Shown here in pieces: positions 45,785 to 56,329 of a DNA stretch of 64,000 nucleotides (the stretch's first letter is position 1; the number at the start of each line of letters is the position of its first letter). Source of the stretch: an uncultured Lachnospiraceae bacterium (GTDB lineage Bacteria; Bacillota; Clostridia; Lachnospirales; Lachnospiraceae); NCBI GenBank assembly GCA_900315735.1, contig ONAD01000009.1:1-64000 (forward strand), in the 5' to 3' direction. The translations under genes and the position numbers were made by a program. Below the pieces are notes generated by a model, which was not told where the DNA came from, made no database searches, and worked only from the letters and a program-made list of their open reading frames with translations.

Positions 45785-47065
45785 TTATTTTTCCGGCTCT
45801 TTCATATTTTTCAAAATGTCAAAGCAGTCAAATGTTGCAAAGTAATCCTTCGGTGTTTCTGCACGACGGATAAGCTGTACAGAGCCGTCTTCCTTCAGAA
45901 GTAACTCAGCGGATTTTAATTTACCGTTGTAGTTATACCCCATGGAATAACCATGTGCTCCGGTATCATGAATTACCAGATAATCGCCCATGTCAATCTT
46001 CGGTAACATACGGTCTACGGCAAATTTATCATTGTTCTCACAAAGAGAACCGGTTACATCATATTTGTGGTCGCATACGCTGTTGTCCTTGCCCAGTACG
46101 GTGATGTGATGATATGCACCATACATTGCAGGACGCATCAGGTTTACTGCACAGGCATCCACACCAATGTATTCCTTGTGTGTATGTTTCTCATGAATTG
46201 CCTGAGTTACAAGACATCCATAAGGTGCTAACATGAAACGGCCCATCTCAGTATAGATAGCTACATCGCCCATACCTGCCGGAACTAAAATCTCATCATA
46301 AACCTTGTGTACGCCTTCGCCGATAACACGGATGTCGTTTGGCTCCTGATCTGGTGTATAGTTCACACCAACTCCACCGGAAAGATTGATAAAGCTGATA
46401 TGGCAGCCTACTTCTTCTTTTAATTTAACAGCTACTTCAAAAAGCTGTTTTGCAAGCATTGGATAATACTCATTGGTTACGGTATTACTTGCTAAGAATG
46501 CATGAATACCAAAATTCTTTACACCTTTTTCTTTTAAAATCTTAAAGCCTTCAAATAACTGCTCGGTTGTAAATCCGTATTTTGCATCTCCCGGGTTATC
46601 CATGATTCCGTTGCTCATCTTGAACACTCCGCCCGGATTGTATCTGCAGCTGATGGTCTCCGGAATCTTACCGATTGTCTTCTCTAAGAAGTCGATATGG
46701 GTAAAGTCATCCAGGTTGATGATTGCGCCAATCTTATCTGCAAATTTGTATTCATATGCAGGTGTGTCATTGGAAGAAAACATAATATGCTTTCCGTCAA
46801 AGCCCTGGGAATCAGCTAACATCAGCTCTGTCTGGGATGCACAGTCGCAGCCACAGTCATACTCTTTTAAAATATTTAAGATAAATGGGTTCGGAGTTGC
46901 CTTTACTGCAAAATACTCACGAAATCCCGGATTCCATGCAAATGCTTCTTTTACTGCCTTTGCATTTTCACGAATGCCCTTTTCATCATAAAGGTGAAAC
47001 GGGGTTGGATATGTCTTTACAATTTCTTCAATCTGTTCTTTTGTCACAAATGGTTCTTTCTTCAT
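45785..47065 (-). CDS. lysA: Diaminopimelate decarboxylase
   Basis: LysA decarboxylates meso-diaminopimelate to lysine, the last step of the pathway. The 426-residue protein is a fold-type III PLP enzyme, with Lys55 in FAVKATPNP, the phosphate-binding NLSGGVGVNY and the TEMGRFMLAPYG, VDACAVNLMRP and TGSLCENNDKF substrate regions. Related fold-type III decarboxylases act on other amino acids, so diaminopimelate specificity is by similarity. It is unlinked to dapAB at 62-64 kb and has no riboswitch in front of it. Confidence 0.88.
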   Translation of the reverse strand: MKKEPFVTKEQIEEIVKTYPTPFHLYDEKGIRENAKAVKEAFAWNPGFREYFAVKATPNPFILNILKEYDCGCDCASQTELMLADSQGFDGKHIMFSSNDTPAYEYKFADKIGAIINLDDFTHIDFLEKTIGKIPETISCRYNPGGVFKMSNGIMDNPGDAKYGFTTEQLFEGFKILKEKGVKNFGIHAFLASNTVTNEYYPMLAKQLFEVAVKLKEEVGCHISFINLSGGVGVNYTPDQEPNDIRVIGEGVHKVYDEILVPAGMGDVAIYTEMGRFMLAPYGCLVTQAIHEKHTHKEYIGVDACAVNLMRPAMYGAYHHITVLGKDNSVCDHKYDVTGSLCENNDKFAVDRMLPKIDMGDYLVIHDTGAHGYSMGYNYNGKLKSAELLLKEDGSVQLIRRAETPKDYFATFDCFDILKNMKEPEK

Positions 47066-47145
47066 AATAGTTAGTCTCCTTCACGCCTCAGCTAAGTAGT
47101 ATTCTAAAATTCCAACTGTGACTTGTCAACCCGTCAATGTAATTT

Positions 47146-49206
47146 TTATGCATTTTCCGTGTTGCGTGGAAAGGTCAGTGTCACCTTAAAGAAATCTCCA
47201 TCCACTAACAAATGGAAGCTTCCATGCATAAGCTCTGTCAGACTCTGGGCAATGGACAATCCAAGACCGCTGCCTTCCGTATTTCTGGAGCTGTCGCCCC
47301 GGACAAAACGCTCCTGCAGTTCTTCTCCCGTCATATGCAAAGGACTCTTGGAAATATTTCGAAATACAATGGAAACATTTCTCTCATCCTGCTCTAAGTC
47401 AAGATAAACTCTGGTTCCCGGCTGTGCATATTTATAAATATTATTCAAAAGATTATCAAAAACTCTCCATAGATGTCTTCCGTCTGCCAGAACAGAAAGT
47501 TCTTCTTCGGGATGGTGAATCACAAGTTCTAAATTCTTTGCCTGCAGCCGTTCCTCATATTCGCCTGCTGCCTGTGTCAGCAATACCTCCGGCACACATT
47601 TTTCCCAGTTGACCTTTAACACACCGGAAGATGCCTTGGATGCTTCAATTAAATCTTCAATTAATTTCTTTAAGCGGGCAGATTGACGTGTCAGCACCTC
47701 TAAGTACTCCTGCACTTTTGGATTTTCCACATCCTCTTTTGTCAGTAAATCCACATAATTAATAATAGAAGTAAGCGGTGTTTTAATATCATGGGATACA
47801 TTGGTGATAAGCTCTGTTTTAAAATGCTCGCTCTTCATCCGCTCATCCAGCGCCGTCTGCATTCCGCTTCCAATCTGATTCAGATGTTCCGCATAATTTT
47901 TGAATTCTCTATGCATATGGCTGGTGTCCATCTGATAATCATAGTCACCCTCTGCAATCTTCTCACCGCCCTGTTTCAACTGGTTAAGATTTGCCAGTAT
48001 GATGCAGAATATCAGGAAAAGTGCTGCCTTTTCTACCAGAAATACCAGGAAAATCCCCTCCCAGTTGTAACTGTCTTCTAACATCAGAACACCGATAAAT
48101 TCTATTAAGGTAATGCCCAGCGCAATAAATACGCCCTTATAAATAAATGGCATGTGCTTTTTAATATAAGAAAGTGCCTGTTTCAGCCATTTTACAAACC
48201 GACAGAGCAGCGTGTTGCTCCACAGCGTCTTTGTCTTATGCCTTACTGAGCAGCTCATGAGAAATGCCAAAAGCAGAGCCGCTGTCAATACTGCCAATAT
48301 CACAATGGCAACAAGGGAGCCTATGTTCGTTCCGTAAAATCCCCATATGCTTCCAAGAACTCCTGCCACACAGGCTTCAACAATATAAAGCATCAGCCCA
48401 TAGAGTTCCAGTGGAATCTTATCGATAAAACTTCTCTGTATCCTGCCCTCTTCATCCGTCTTTCCGGCAGTCCGTATCAGAGAAACCATTAAAATAACTG
48501 CTCCAATTGTACTTACTGCAAGTACCGCAAATATTGCGTAGCGGACCTTATATGCAAAATCAATATATTTCATTTTAAAATACAAATCATCATGATAAGT
48601 CAAATCCCGCAATGGGAAGAATGCCACTGCATAAATATCACCTCTTGAAAGATTTGCATCCTGTTTTTCCACTTCCGTAAACATCTGCTCCGGACTGTTT
48701 AAAACATCTATGGAGATTCCCGGATAGCAATAACTGTCATATTTCCCCACGATTGCCATGTATTCCGGAATGACGCTTCCCAAGTCTCCATTTTCTATGG
48801 TACAGATTCGTTCCACGGAAGTATCTACACTCTTTTTAAATACATAAAAATTAAAGTTCGTCTCATCAGCCAGACTATATGCATAAGACCGTGCATCCTC
48901 ATAGGCAAAATCTTCTGATGCACTATAGGTTTTTAAACCCTCTGATGTTTCCGTACTGCTTCCATAGGTTACCGTTTCATCAGCTGCCTCTATATCATAA
49001 TTTACAAATCCCGAAAAAATTTCTGCTGCCAGATATGAGCCAATCTGCTCCCGATAGTCTGCCTCCGTTTCCTCCTGACTATTTCGATAGATCTGGCTGT
49101 CTATCATTTCCAGCGTAAATACTGCAGATAAAAATGCAATTGAAGTCAGTAAAATAAATGCAATGACTGCGCTTGCTCTTCTGATGCCTCTTTTTTTCTT
49201 TTTCAT
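47146..49206 (-). CDS. Sensor histidine kinase
   Basis: The 686-residue membrane kinase has an N-terminal membrane segment (about 10-35), an extracytoplasmic sensor region (about 40-215) and several further membrane segments (about 220-390). A HAMP-like linker follows, then a HisKA domain with His472 in NVSHDIKTPLTS and a HATPase domain with N-box DNLLNNIYKYA and GSGLGLSI. It overlaps its response-regulator gene by 4 bp. The multi-helix region between sensor and HAMP is more than the usual two-helix plan. The signal is unknown. Confidence 0.92.
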   Translation of the reverse strand: MKKKKRGIRRASAVIAFILLTSIAFLSAVFTLEMIDSQIYRNSQEETEADYREQIGSYLAAEIFSGFVNYDIEAADETVTYGSSTETSEGLKTYSASEDFAYEDARSYAYSLADETNFNFYVFKKSVDTSVERICTIENGDLGSVIPEYMAIVGKYDSYCYPGISIDVLNSPEQMFTEVEKQDANLSRGDIYAVAFFPLRDLTYHDDLYFKMKYIDFAYKVRYAIFAVLAVSTIGAVILMVSLIRTAGKTDEEGRIQRSFIDKIPLELYGLMLYIVEACVAGVLGSIWGFYGTNIGSLVAIVILAVLTAALLLAFLMSCSVRHKTKTLWSNTLLCRFVKWLKQALSYIKKHMPFIYKGVFIALGITLIEFIGVLMLEDSYNWEGIFLVFLVEKAALFLIFCIILANLNQLKQGGEKIAEGDYDYQMDTSHMHREFKNYAEHLNQIGSGMQTALDERMKSEHFKTELITNVSHDIKTPLTSIINYVDLLTKEDVENPKVQEYLEVLTRQSARLKKLIEDLIEASKASSGVLKVNWEKCVPEVLLTQAAGEYEERLQAKNLELVIHHPEEELSVLADGRHLWRVFDNLLNNIYKYAQPGTRVYLDLEQDERNVSIVFRNISKSPLHMTGEELQERFVRGDSSRNTEGSGLGLSIAQSLTELMHGSFHLLVDGDFFKVTLTFPRNTENA

Positions 49207-49901
49207 GGCGTGTTTCCTCTTTCCATCTTATAACCCTGTCCCCACACCACTTTTAAATATCGTGGATTTGCAGGGTCATACTCTAATTTTTCCCGAAGAT
49301 GGCGAATATGCACTGCCACTGTACTTTCTGAGCCAAACGGCGCATCTTTCCATACTTTGCGATAGATATCCTTTGGAGAAAATACGACTCCGGGCTGTTC
49401 CATAAACAGTTTCAAAATATCATACTCTGTAGGGGTAAGACTCACCGCATCTCCATCCAGCGTCACAACCTTGGCACTGTCATCTAATTCAATGCCACCG
49501 ATGGCAAGAATCTTCTTTGTCATGTTTCCGCCTCCAAGCTGCATATAACGGCGCAGCTGGGATTTTACTCTTGCCTGAACCTCCACCGGATTAAAAGGCT
49601 TGGTAATATAATCATCCGCTCCGACCATAAGTCCTAAAACTTTATCGTTGTCTTCACTTTTTGCAGTCAGGAAAATTACAGGGACATTGCTGTTCTCACG
49701 AATCTTCACCATAGCCTGGATGCCGTCCATTTCCGGCATCATAATATCCATGAGCACAAGATGTATCTCTGTTTTCTGCATCATTTCAATCGCTTCCCGA
49801 CCGTTATAAGCCTCGTAAATTCCATATCCATCCGATGCAAGGTAGATTTTTAACGCGGATACAATATCCGGTTCGTCATCACATATCAATATGTTATACA
49901 T
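49203..49901 (-). CDS. OmpR/PhoB-family response regulator
   Basis: The 232-residue protein has a receiver domain with acidic pocket Asp8/Asp9, phospho-acceptor Asp52 in LVLMDIMMPEMDG and the conserved Lys in FLTAKSED. A winged-helix DNA-binding domain follows (SLTPTEYDILKLF, VAVHIRHLREKLE). It pairs with the overlapping kinase gene. Tandem TTAAAG boxes upstream may be its own binding sites. Confidence 0.95.
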   Translation of the reverse strand: MYNILICDDEPDIVSALKIYLASDGYGIYEAYNGREAIEMMQKTEIHLVLMDIMMPEMDGIQAMVKIRENSNVPVIFLTAKSEDNDKVLGLMVGADDYITKPFNPVEVQARVKSQLRRYMQLGGGNMTKKILAIGGIELDDSAKVVTLDGDAVSLTPTEYDILKLFMEQPGVVFSPKDIYRKVWKDAPFGSESTVAVHIRHLREKLEYDPANPRYLKVVWGQGYKMERGNTP

Positions 49902-49946
49902 TTTCTTTTCCCCTTTCCAAGTACACCATTATTGTATCGAATGAAC

Positions 49947-49986
49947 CTTTAAGAACCAAGGCACCAAGTCTTTAAGATTTCTTTAA
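49947..49986 (-). promoter_or_regulatory. TTAAAG direct repeats upstream of the response regulator
   Basis: Three TTAAAG boxes (CTTTAA on the plus strand at 49947, 49970 and 49981). The last two are 11 bp apart, the helical spacing typical of OmpR/PhoB-family tandem half-sites. They lie between the azlD stop and the regulator start and may serve autoregulation. Confidence 0.45.
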
Positions 49987-49988
49987 CA

Positions 49989-50324
49989 TCACGCAAATAC
50001 TGTCTGTATCAACACCATATAAAGCACGGTTCCCACACCAATGCTCAGTAAATTATTTCTTTTCCACACATGTAAAACGATAACTACGAAAATTGCAATA
50101 AATTCCGGCAATCCAAACGGGAACTTCACTACATTTACTGCCTTTAAGCAATAGATAACAAGCATTCCCACAACTGCAGGCGGCAGCACTTTTCCAAGAT
50201 ATTTTACGATTTCCGGGATTTCCTTTTTTCCACTGAATAATACAAATGGAATTGCTCTTGTTGTAAATACAACCAATCCACAAACCACAATAATTAATAA
50301 CGATCTTTCCACACTAATCGGCAT
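49989..50324 (-). CDS. azlD: AzlD-like branched-chain amino acid exporter subunit
   Basis: The 111-residue membrane protein has four hydrophobic segments and the AzlD-family TRAIPFVLF stretch near the N-terminus. With AzlC it forms a small LIV-E-type exporter for branched-chain amino acids or analogues. The two genes overlap by 11 bp. Confidence 0.9.
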   Translation of the reverse strand: MPISVERSLLIIVVCGLVVFTTRAIPFVLFSGKKEIPEIVKYLGKVLPPAVVGMLVIYCLKAVNVVKFPFGLPEFIAIFVVIVLHVWKRNNLLSIGVGTVLYMVLIQTVFA

Positions 50325-51030
50325 TTTCCACTACCTCCTTTTCTTCCATCACCTTACGACCGGATAACAGAATTATCATAATGCAAATCATGGATGGCAG
50401 TATGAAATTATCACTGCCAAAGATAAGCAGGCAGATAAGGGAGGCTGCAATTCCAGTCAGTGCCGGCAAATGATTCTTGCTGGTGAGCCACTGCTCCACA
50501 AAAATTACGACAAACAATGCTGTCATGGCAAAATCAATTCCCGTTGTGTCAAACGGAATCAGCGTTCCTGCAATGGCTCCGATGGCAGAGCCAATAATCC
50601 AGTAAAGCTGGTCTAACAACGCAATGGAAAATAAGAACTTATGCTCATCCACGCCCTCCGGCACTTTTGTAATAAAGAATAAAGAATATGTCTCGTCTGT
50701 CAGGGAAAAAATCATATATAACTTCTTTTTTCCCATATCACGGAATCTTTCGATTAAAGACAGTCCATAAAAGACATGTCTGATATTTACCATAAATTCC
50801 AAAAATATAATCTGCAGGAAACTGACTCCCGGTGCAAAGAAATTGACTGCCAGATACTGTCCGCTTCCGGCATACACTAAGATACTCATCAAGATTGCCC
50901 AAAGGAAATTATATCCTTTCTCCTGATACATCACACCAAATGCAATTCCTATAAAAAGATAACCCGTCAATACCGGTATCGTATACGGAAATGCCGCTTT
51001 TACTGCTTTGACATAACCATTTTGTTTCAT
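50314..51030 (-). CDS. azlC: AzlC-family permease
   Basis: The 238-residue protein is the larger subunit of the AzlCD exporter, with about seven membrane segments. The conserved start region is GYLFIGIAFGVMYQEKGY, followed by FMVNIRHVFYGLSL and SLTDETYSLFF. It overlaps azlD and is divergent from the lytic transglycosylase gene. The exported substrate is inferred from the family only. Confidence 0.93.
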   Translation of the reverse strand: MKQNGYVKAVKAAFPYTIPVLTGYLFIGIAFGVMYQEKGYNFLWAILMSILVYAGSGQYLAVNFFAPGVSFLQIIFLEFMVNIRHVFYGLSLIERFRDMGKKKLYMIFSLTDETYSLFFITKVPEGVDEHKFLFSIALLDQLYWIIGSAIGAIAGTLIPFDTTGIDFAMTALFVVIFVEQWLTSKNHLPALTGIAASLICLLIFGSDNFILPSMICIMIILLSGRKVMEEKEVVENAD

Positions 51031-51094
51031 TTTATAATCCTTCTTTCTAATTCGCCCTTTCTACATCAAACACAATAACTCTACAATATGAGAC

Positions 51095-51123
51095 TTCAAA
51101 AAACAAGTTTTTTATGCTATACT
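51095..51123 (+). promoter_or_regulatory. Promoter of the lytic transglycosylase gene
   Basis: TTCAAA (51095-51100) and TATACT (51118-51123) are 17 bp apart, with a TGC extended -10. Confidence 0.6.
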
Positions 51124-51208
51124 ATCATAAATTGTAATTTTAACACACAATTTGGAATTCATATCCTGATATGGAAAAGAGTTTCAGATTATGAAAGGAG
51201 TTCTATCC

Positions 51209-51886
51209 ATGCAAATCGACCCGATTACCGCTGCGCTTGGAAGTACAGCTGCTTCCACCACCTCTGTAAACGGTGTAAATAATTTTGAATCCTATTTAAA
51301 TAATGCAAGCAACAATTCCCTTGCATCTATTTTTCAAAAAGCTGCTGATACCTATGGTGTCTCTGTTTCTCTTCTGACTGCCATGGCAAAGCAGGAATCT
51401 AATTTTCAGGCAAATGCCACTTCCAAATCAGGTGCCATGGGCATCATGCAATTAATGCCTTCCACTGCTTCCTATTTTGGCTGTACTGACCCTTATGACC
51501 CGGAGCAGAATATCATGGCAGGCGCCAAATATATCAGCGAACTTCTAGACAAATACAATGGAGATACTTCCCTTGCTCTTGCCGCTTACAATGCCGGCAG
51601 TGGCAATGTAGCCAAATACGGTGGAATTCCTCCCTTTAAAGAAACCCAGAATTATGTAGCCAAAATTACCGGCTATATGCAGGAAGGTGTCACTCTTCCT
51701 GACGGAACTGCCGTTGCCGCAAACACAAGCAGCAATGCCACTTCCACTTCCGGCACTGTAGATAATTCCCTTTTTGTCAGCCAGTGGGATTCCCTTGAAC
51801 AGGATGCCCTGCAGGATATTCTCGACCGCTTCTTTAATTACGATGATTATTTACGGTTTTTGAATATGTTTATGAAATTTATGTAA
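51209..51886 (+). CDS. Lytic transglycosylase (SLT domain)
   Basis: The SLT-type domain spans about residues 40-155 of 225. The catalytic glutamate is in MAKQESNFQANA, followed by SGAMGIMQLMP, the AAYNAGSGNVAKYGG motif and NYVAKITGYM. It cleaves peptidoglycan glycan strands. No signal peptide or membrane anchor is visible, so export would need another route. The start is set at ATG 51209 (MQIDPITAAL) with AAAGGAG 8 nt upstream; an ATG at 51191 would overlap that site. The C-terminal 60 residues are acidic and unassigned. Confidence 0.9.
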   Translation: MQIDPITAALGSTAASTTSVNGVNNFESYLNNASNNSLASIFQKAADTYGVSVSLLTAMAKQESNFQANATSKSGAMGIMQLMPSTASYFGCTDPYDPEQNIMAGAKYISELLDKYNGDTSLALAAYNAGSGNVAKYGGIPPFKETQNYVAKITGYMQEGVTLPDGTAVAANTSSNATSTSGTVDNSLFVSQWDSLEQDALQDILDRFFNYDDYLRFLNMFMKFM

Positions 51887-51902
51887 GATGAATATACAAA
51901 AA

Positions 51903-51976
51903 TGCAACCCGGATATTTGTTTCTTCCTAAAAAGCTTAGTTTTAGGGCAATGCAAATATCCGGGTTGTATTTTTTG
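51903..51976 (+). terminator. Terminator after the lytic transglycosylase gene
   Basis: AATGCAACCCGGATATTTG pairs with CAAATATCCGGGTTGTATT across a 30-nt loop that itself contains CTAAAA/TTTTAG, followed by TTTTTT. Confidence 0.85.
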
Positions 51977-51993
51977 GGGGTCCTGGATGAGCC

Positions 51994-52343
51994 GGGAATT
52001 CAGGCTTCGTTGGCTCACATTTGGGTAAAAAGCTGGCATTTTCGCGGTTTTTTACCCAATTTTCTTCCTTGCCAGCTCAGCTCTTTCCGAAATTCCGACT
52101 TTGCTGGCTCACATTTGGGTAAATAGCTGACATTTTCGCGGTTTCTTACCCAATTTTTCTCCTTGCCGGCTCAGTTCTTTCAGAACTTCTGGCTTCGCTG
52201 GCTCGCATTTGGGTAAAATACTGGCTTTTCCGCAGTTTCTTACCCAATTTTTCTCCTTGCCAGCTCAGCTCTTTCCGAAATTCCGACTTTGCTGGCTCTC
52301 GTTTGGGTAAATAGCTGGCTTTTTCGCGGTTTTTTACCCAATT
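51994..52343. repeat. Tandem array of a 94-bp unit, about 3.7 copies
   Basis: The motif TTTGGGTAAA recurs at exactly 94-bp spacing (GGG at 52023, 52117, 52211 and 52305). Each unit holds two stems: TTGGGTAA/TTACCCAA around a TTTTCGCGG-type loop, and GCCAGC/GCTGGC around TCAGCTCTTTCCGAAATTC. Units differ by scattered substitutions, with the stems kept. The array fills the space between the terminator of the transglycosylase gene and the mtnN stop. Its period is not a multiple of three, so it is not coding. Confidence 0.9.
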
Positions 52344-52352
52344 CAAAAATTC

Positions 52353-53051
52353 TTACAGTTCCTTCATCATTTCCTGTACTAACTTTGCGCAATGCTCTGC
52401 TGCTTTCTTTTCAAAGGTTAGATAATCCTCCTGTGCAGAGCCATCTGCTTTATCTGAAATTGCACGAATGACTACATATGGAATGTTATTTAAGGTTGCT
52501 GCCTGTGCAATGGAAGCGCCTTCCATCTCCGTGCAATCCGGATGAAATTCTGCAATCAATGCATCCTTTATCTCTTTGCTGGAAATAAACTGGTCTCCAC
52601 TTACTACGCGGCCTTCTGTTACATGAATATCCGGATTTACTTTTTTGCATACTTCTACAGCAGTCTTACACAACTTTTCATCTGCTGCAAAAGCAAGCTG
52701 CTCTAATCCCGGAATCTGTCCTTTCGCATAACCTAATGGTGTCACATCCATGTCATGCTGAATAGCATCCTTAGATACTAAAATATCTCCGATATCTAAT
52801 ACAGGATTCAAAGAACCTGCTACACCGGTATTGATAATGTGTGTTACATCATATAAATCTGCAAGAATCTGCACGCACATTGCTGCATTTACTTTTCCTA
52901 CACCGCACTGTACCACTACTACCGGCATTCCATTTAAATTGCCCTCATGGAATTCCATGCCGGCTTTCTTTGTAATCTGGTCTGTGTCCATATTTTTCTT
53001 TAATGTTGCTACTTCTAATTCCATAGCACCAATAATTCCTATTTTGCTCAT
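52353..53051 (-). CDS. mtnN: 5'-methylthioadenosine/S-adenosylhomocysteine nucleosidase
   Basis: MtnN cleaves adenine from S-adenosylhomocysteine and methylthioadenosine. The 232-residue protein shows KIGIIGAMELEV with the catalytic Glu, NTGVAGSLNPVLDIGD, TEMEGASIAQAA and the catalytic Asp in AISDKADGS. It provides S-ribosylhomocysteine for LuxS, whose gene lies 146 bp upstream on the same strand. Two 24-bp direct repeats lie between them. Confidence 0.96.
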   Translation of the reverse strand: MSKIGIIGAMELEVATLKKNMDTDQITKKAGMEFHEGNLNGMPVVVVQCGVGKVNAAMCVQILADLYDVTHIINTGVAGSLNPVLDIGDILVSKDAIQHDMDVTPLGYAKGQIPGLEQLAFAADEKLCKTAVEVCKKVNPDIHVTEGRVVSGDQFISSKEIKDALIAEFHPDCTEMEGASIAQAATLNNIPYVVIRAISDKADGSAQEDYLTFEKKAAEHCAKLVQEMMKEL

Positions 53052-53071
53052 GTTTTCTTTCCTCTTTCTGT

Positions 53072-53145
53072 TGATTTCCTACTTATGCATTACGCGATTA
53101 TTTTTTCTTATTTTGAATTTGTGATTTCTCACTTATTCATTACGC
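53072..53145. repeat. Two 24-bp direct repeats upstream of mtnN
   Basis: TGATTTCCTACTTATGCATT plus ACGC at 53072-53095 and a near-identical copy at 53122-53145 (three differences), exactly 50 bp apart. They lie between luxS and mtnN and could be paired regulator sites. Confidence 0.7.
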
Positions 53146-53197
53146 AACACATTTTTTCATATCTGCCGTTTATTAAAGCAAATTTTCCAAGCATTCT

Positions 53198-53677
53198 CTA
53201 CGCAGGATAATTCAGATGCGCATCATCAATATGATAGAGCACATTGTTTAAATAGCGGTCTGCCAGATAGTTTGCCATACCAAGATTCATATCAAGATAG
53301 TTGCCGCAGTCTTTTGGGCTTGCACCCGGCACTTCACCTTTAAAGTCACGGATAAACTCAAACATGCGAATCATCAGTGGCACGATATCTTTGGATGTAT
53401 AATCTCCTGCCAGCAGCAAATAAAAGCCGGTTCTGCAGCCCATTGGTCCAAAGTATACCGTCTTGCTGGCATACTCTGCGTCATTTCTTAAAAAGGTTGC
53501 GCCAAGATGCTCTATGCTATGCACCTCTGCGGTATTCATAACCGGTTCATCATTCGGTGATGTCATTCTTAAATCAAATGTTGTTACTGTACTGTCTCCT
53601 ACGGCATCCTTTCTTGATACATAGACACCCGGCTGCAGTTTAATATGGTCAATTGTAAAGCTTGCGATTTTCTCCAT
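53198..53677 (-). CDS. luxS: S-ribosylhomocysteine lyase LuxS
   Basis: LuxS converts S-ribosylhomocysteine to homocysteine and the AI-2 precursor DPD. The 159-residue protein has the metal ligands His53 and His57 in HSIEHLGATF and Cys124 in PKDCGNYLD, plus the catalytic Cys81 in GPMGCRTGF. It acts after MtnN in the activated methyl cycle. A clear promoter lies 35 to 62 bp upstream. Confidence 0.97.
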   Translation of the reverse strand: MEKIASFTIDHIKLQPGVYVSRKDAVGDSTVTTFDLRMTSPNDEPVMNTAEVHSIEHLGATFLRNDAEYASKTVYFGPMGCRTGFYLLLAGDYTSKDIVPLMIRMFEFIRDFKGEVPGASPKDCGNYLDMNLGMANYLADRYLNNVLYHIDDAHLNYPA

Positions 53678-53710
53678 GTGCTTCTTCCTTTCTTCTCTTT
53701 TTTCAGAGTA

Positions 53711-53739
53711 AATTTATCATGCATTTTCTGTTGTGTCAA
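53711..53739 (-). promoter_or_regulatory. Promoter of luxS
   Basis: TTGACA (53734-53739) and TAAATT (53711-53716) are 17 bp apart on the minus strand. Confidence 0.7.
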
Positions 53740-53761
53740 ATTTTCCAACAGTCCCCCCAGA

Positions 53762-53915
53762 TTTCTTGCTACTCGCACAGCAACTACGAGAAACACGCTT
53801 TGTGAGTTTCTCGAGTTATCGCAGTGCTCGCCAAATCTGAGCAGAAAAGAAATTCGCTCAAGCAAGCTTGGCTCCTTCTTTTCTCCCAGATTTTTCTCGC
53901 TACTCACCTGCAGAA
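53762..53915. repeat. Dispersed hairpin repeat B, copy 7 (long form)
   Basis: AACTACGAGAAACACGCTTT then GTGAGTTTCTCGAGTTATCG, CAGTGCTCGCCAAATCTGAG, the AAGCAAGCTTGGCTCCTTCT hairpin and a final TTTTTCTCGCTACTC. The module order is the same as in copy 1. It separates the luxS promoter from the terminator of the upstream GH1 operon. Confidence 0.75.
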
Positions 53916-53952
53916 CCTGCCACCGGCAGCTTCTTACGGATGCGGTGCAGCG

Positions 53953-53997
53953 TAAAAAAGTAAGATGCATACTCTTCGTACACATCTTACTTTTATC
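53953..53997 (-). terminator. Terminator after the second GH1 operon
   Basis: AAAGTAAGATG/CATCTTACTTT stem with a 20-nt loop and short T-runs on both sides, just after the GH1 stop. The segment directly before it (AACCTGCCACCGGCAGCTTC, 53926-53945) also occurs in altered form near 42987, again next to a terminator. Confidence 0.75.
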
Positions 53998-54008
53998 TCC
54001 GCCATTCT

Positions 54009-56328
<2,320 letters not shown>

Positions 56329-56329
<1 letters not shown>

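Noticed and set aside
51994-52343. CRISPR array
   Set aside because: Units are 94 bp with no short direct repeat alternating with unique spacers, and no cas genes are present.
52146-52346. 66-codon minus-strand frame inside the 94-bp tandem array
   Set aside because: The repeat period is not a multiple of three, so successive units are read in different frames. The frame is an accident of repeat composition and has no ribosome-binding site.
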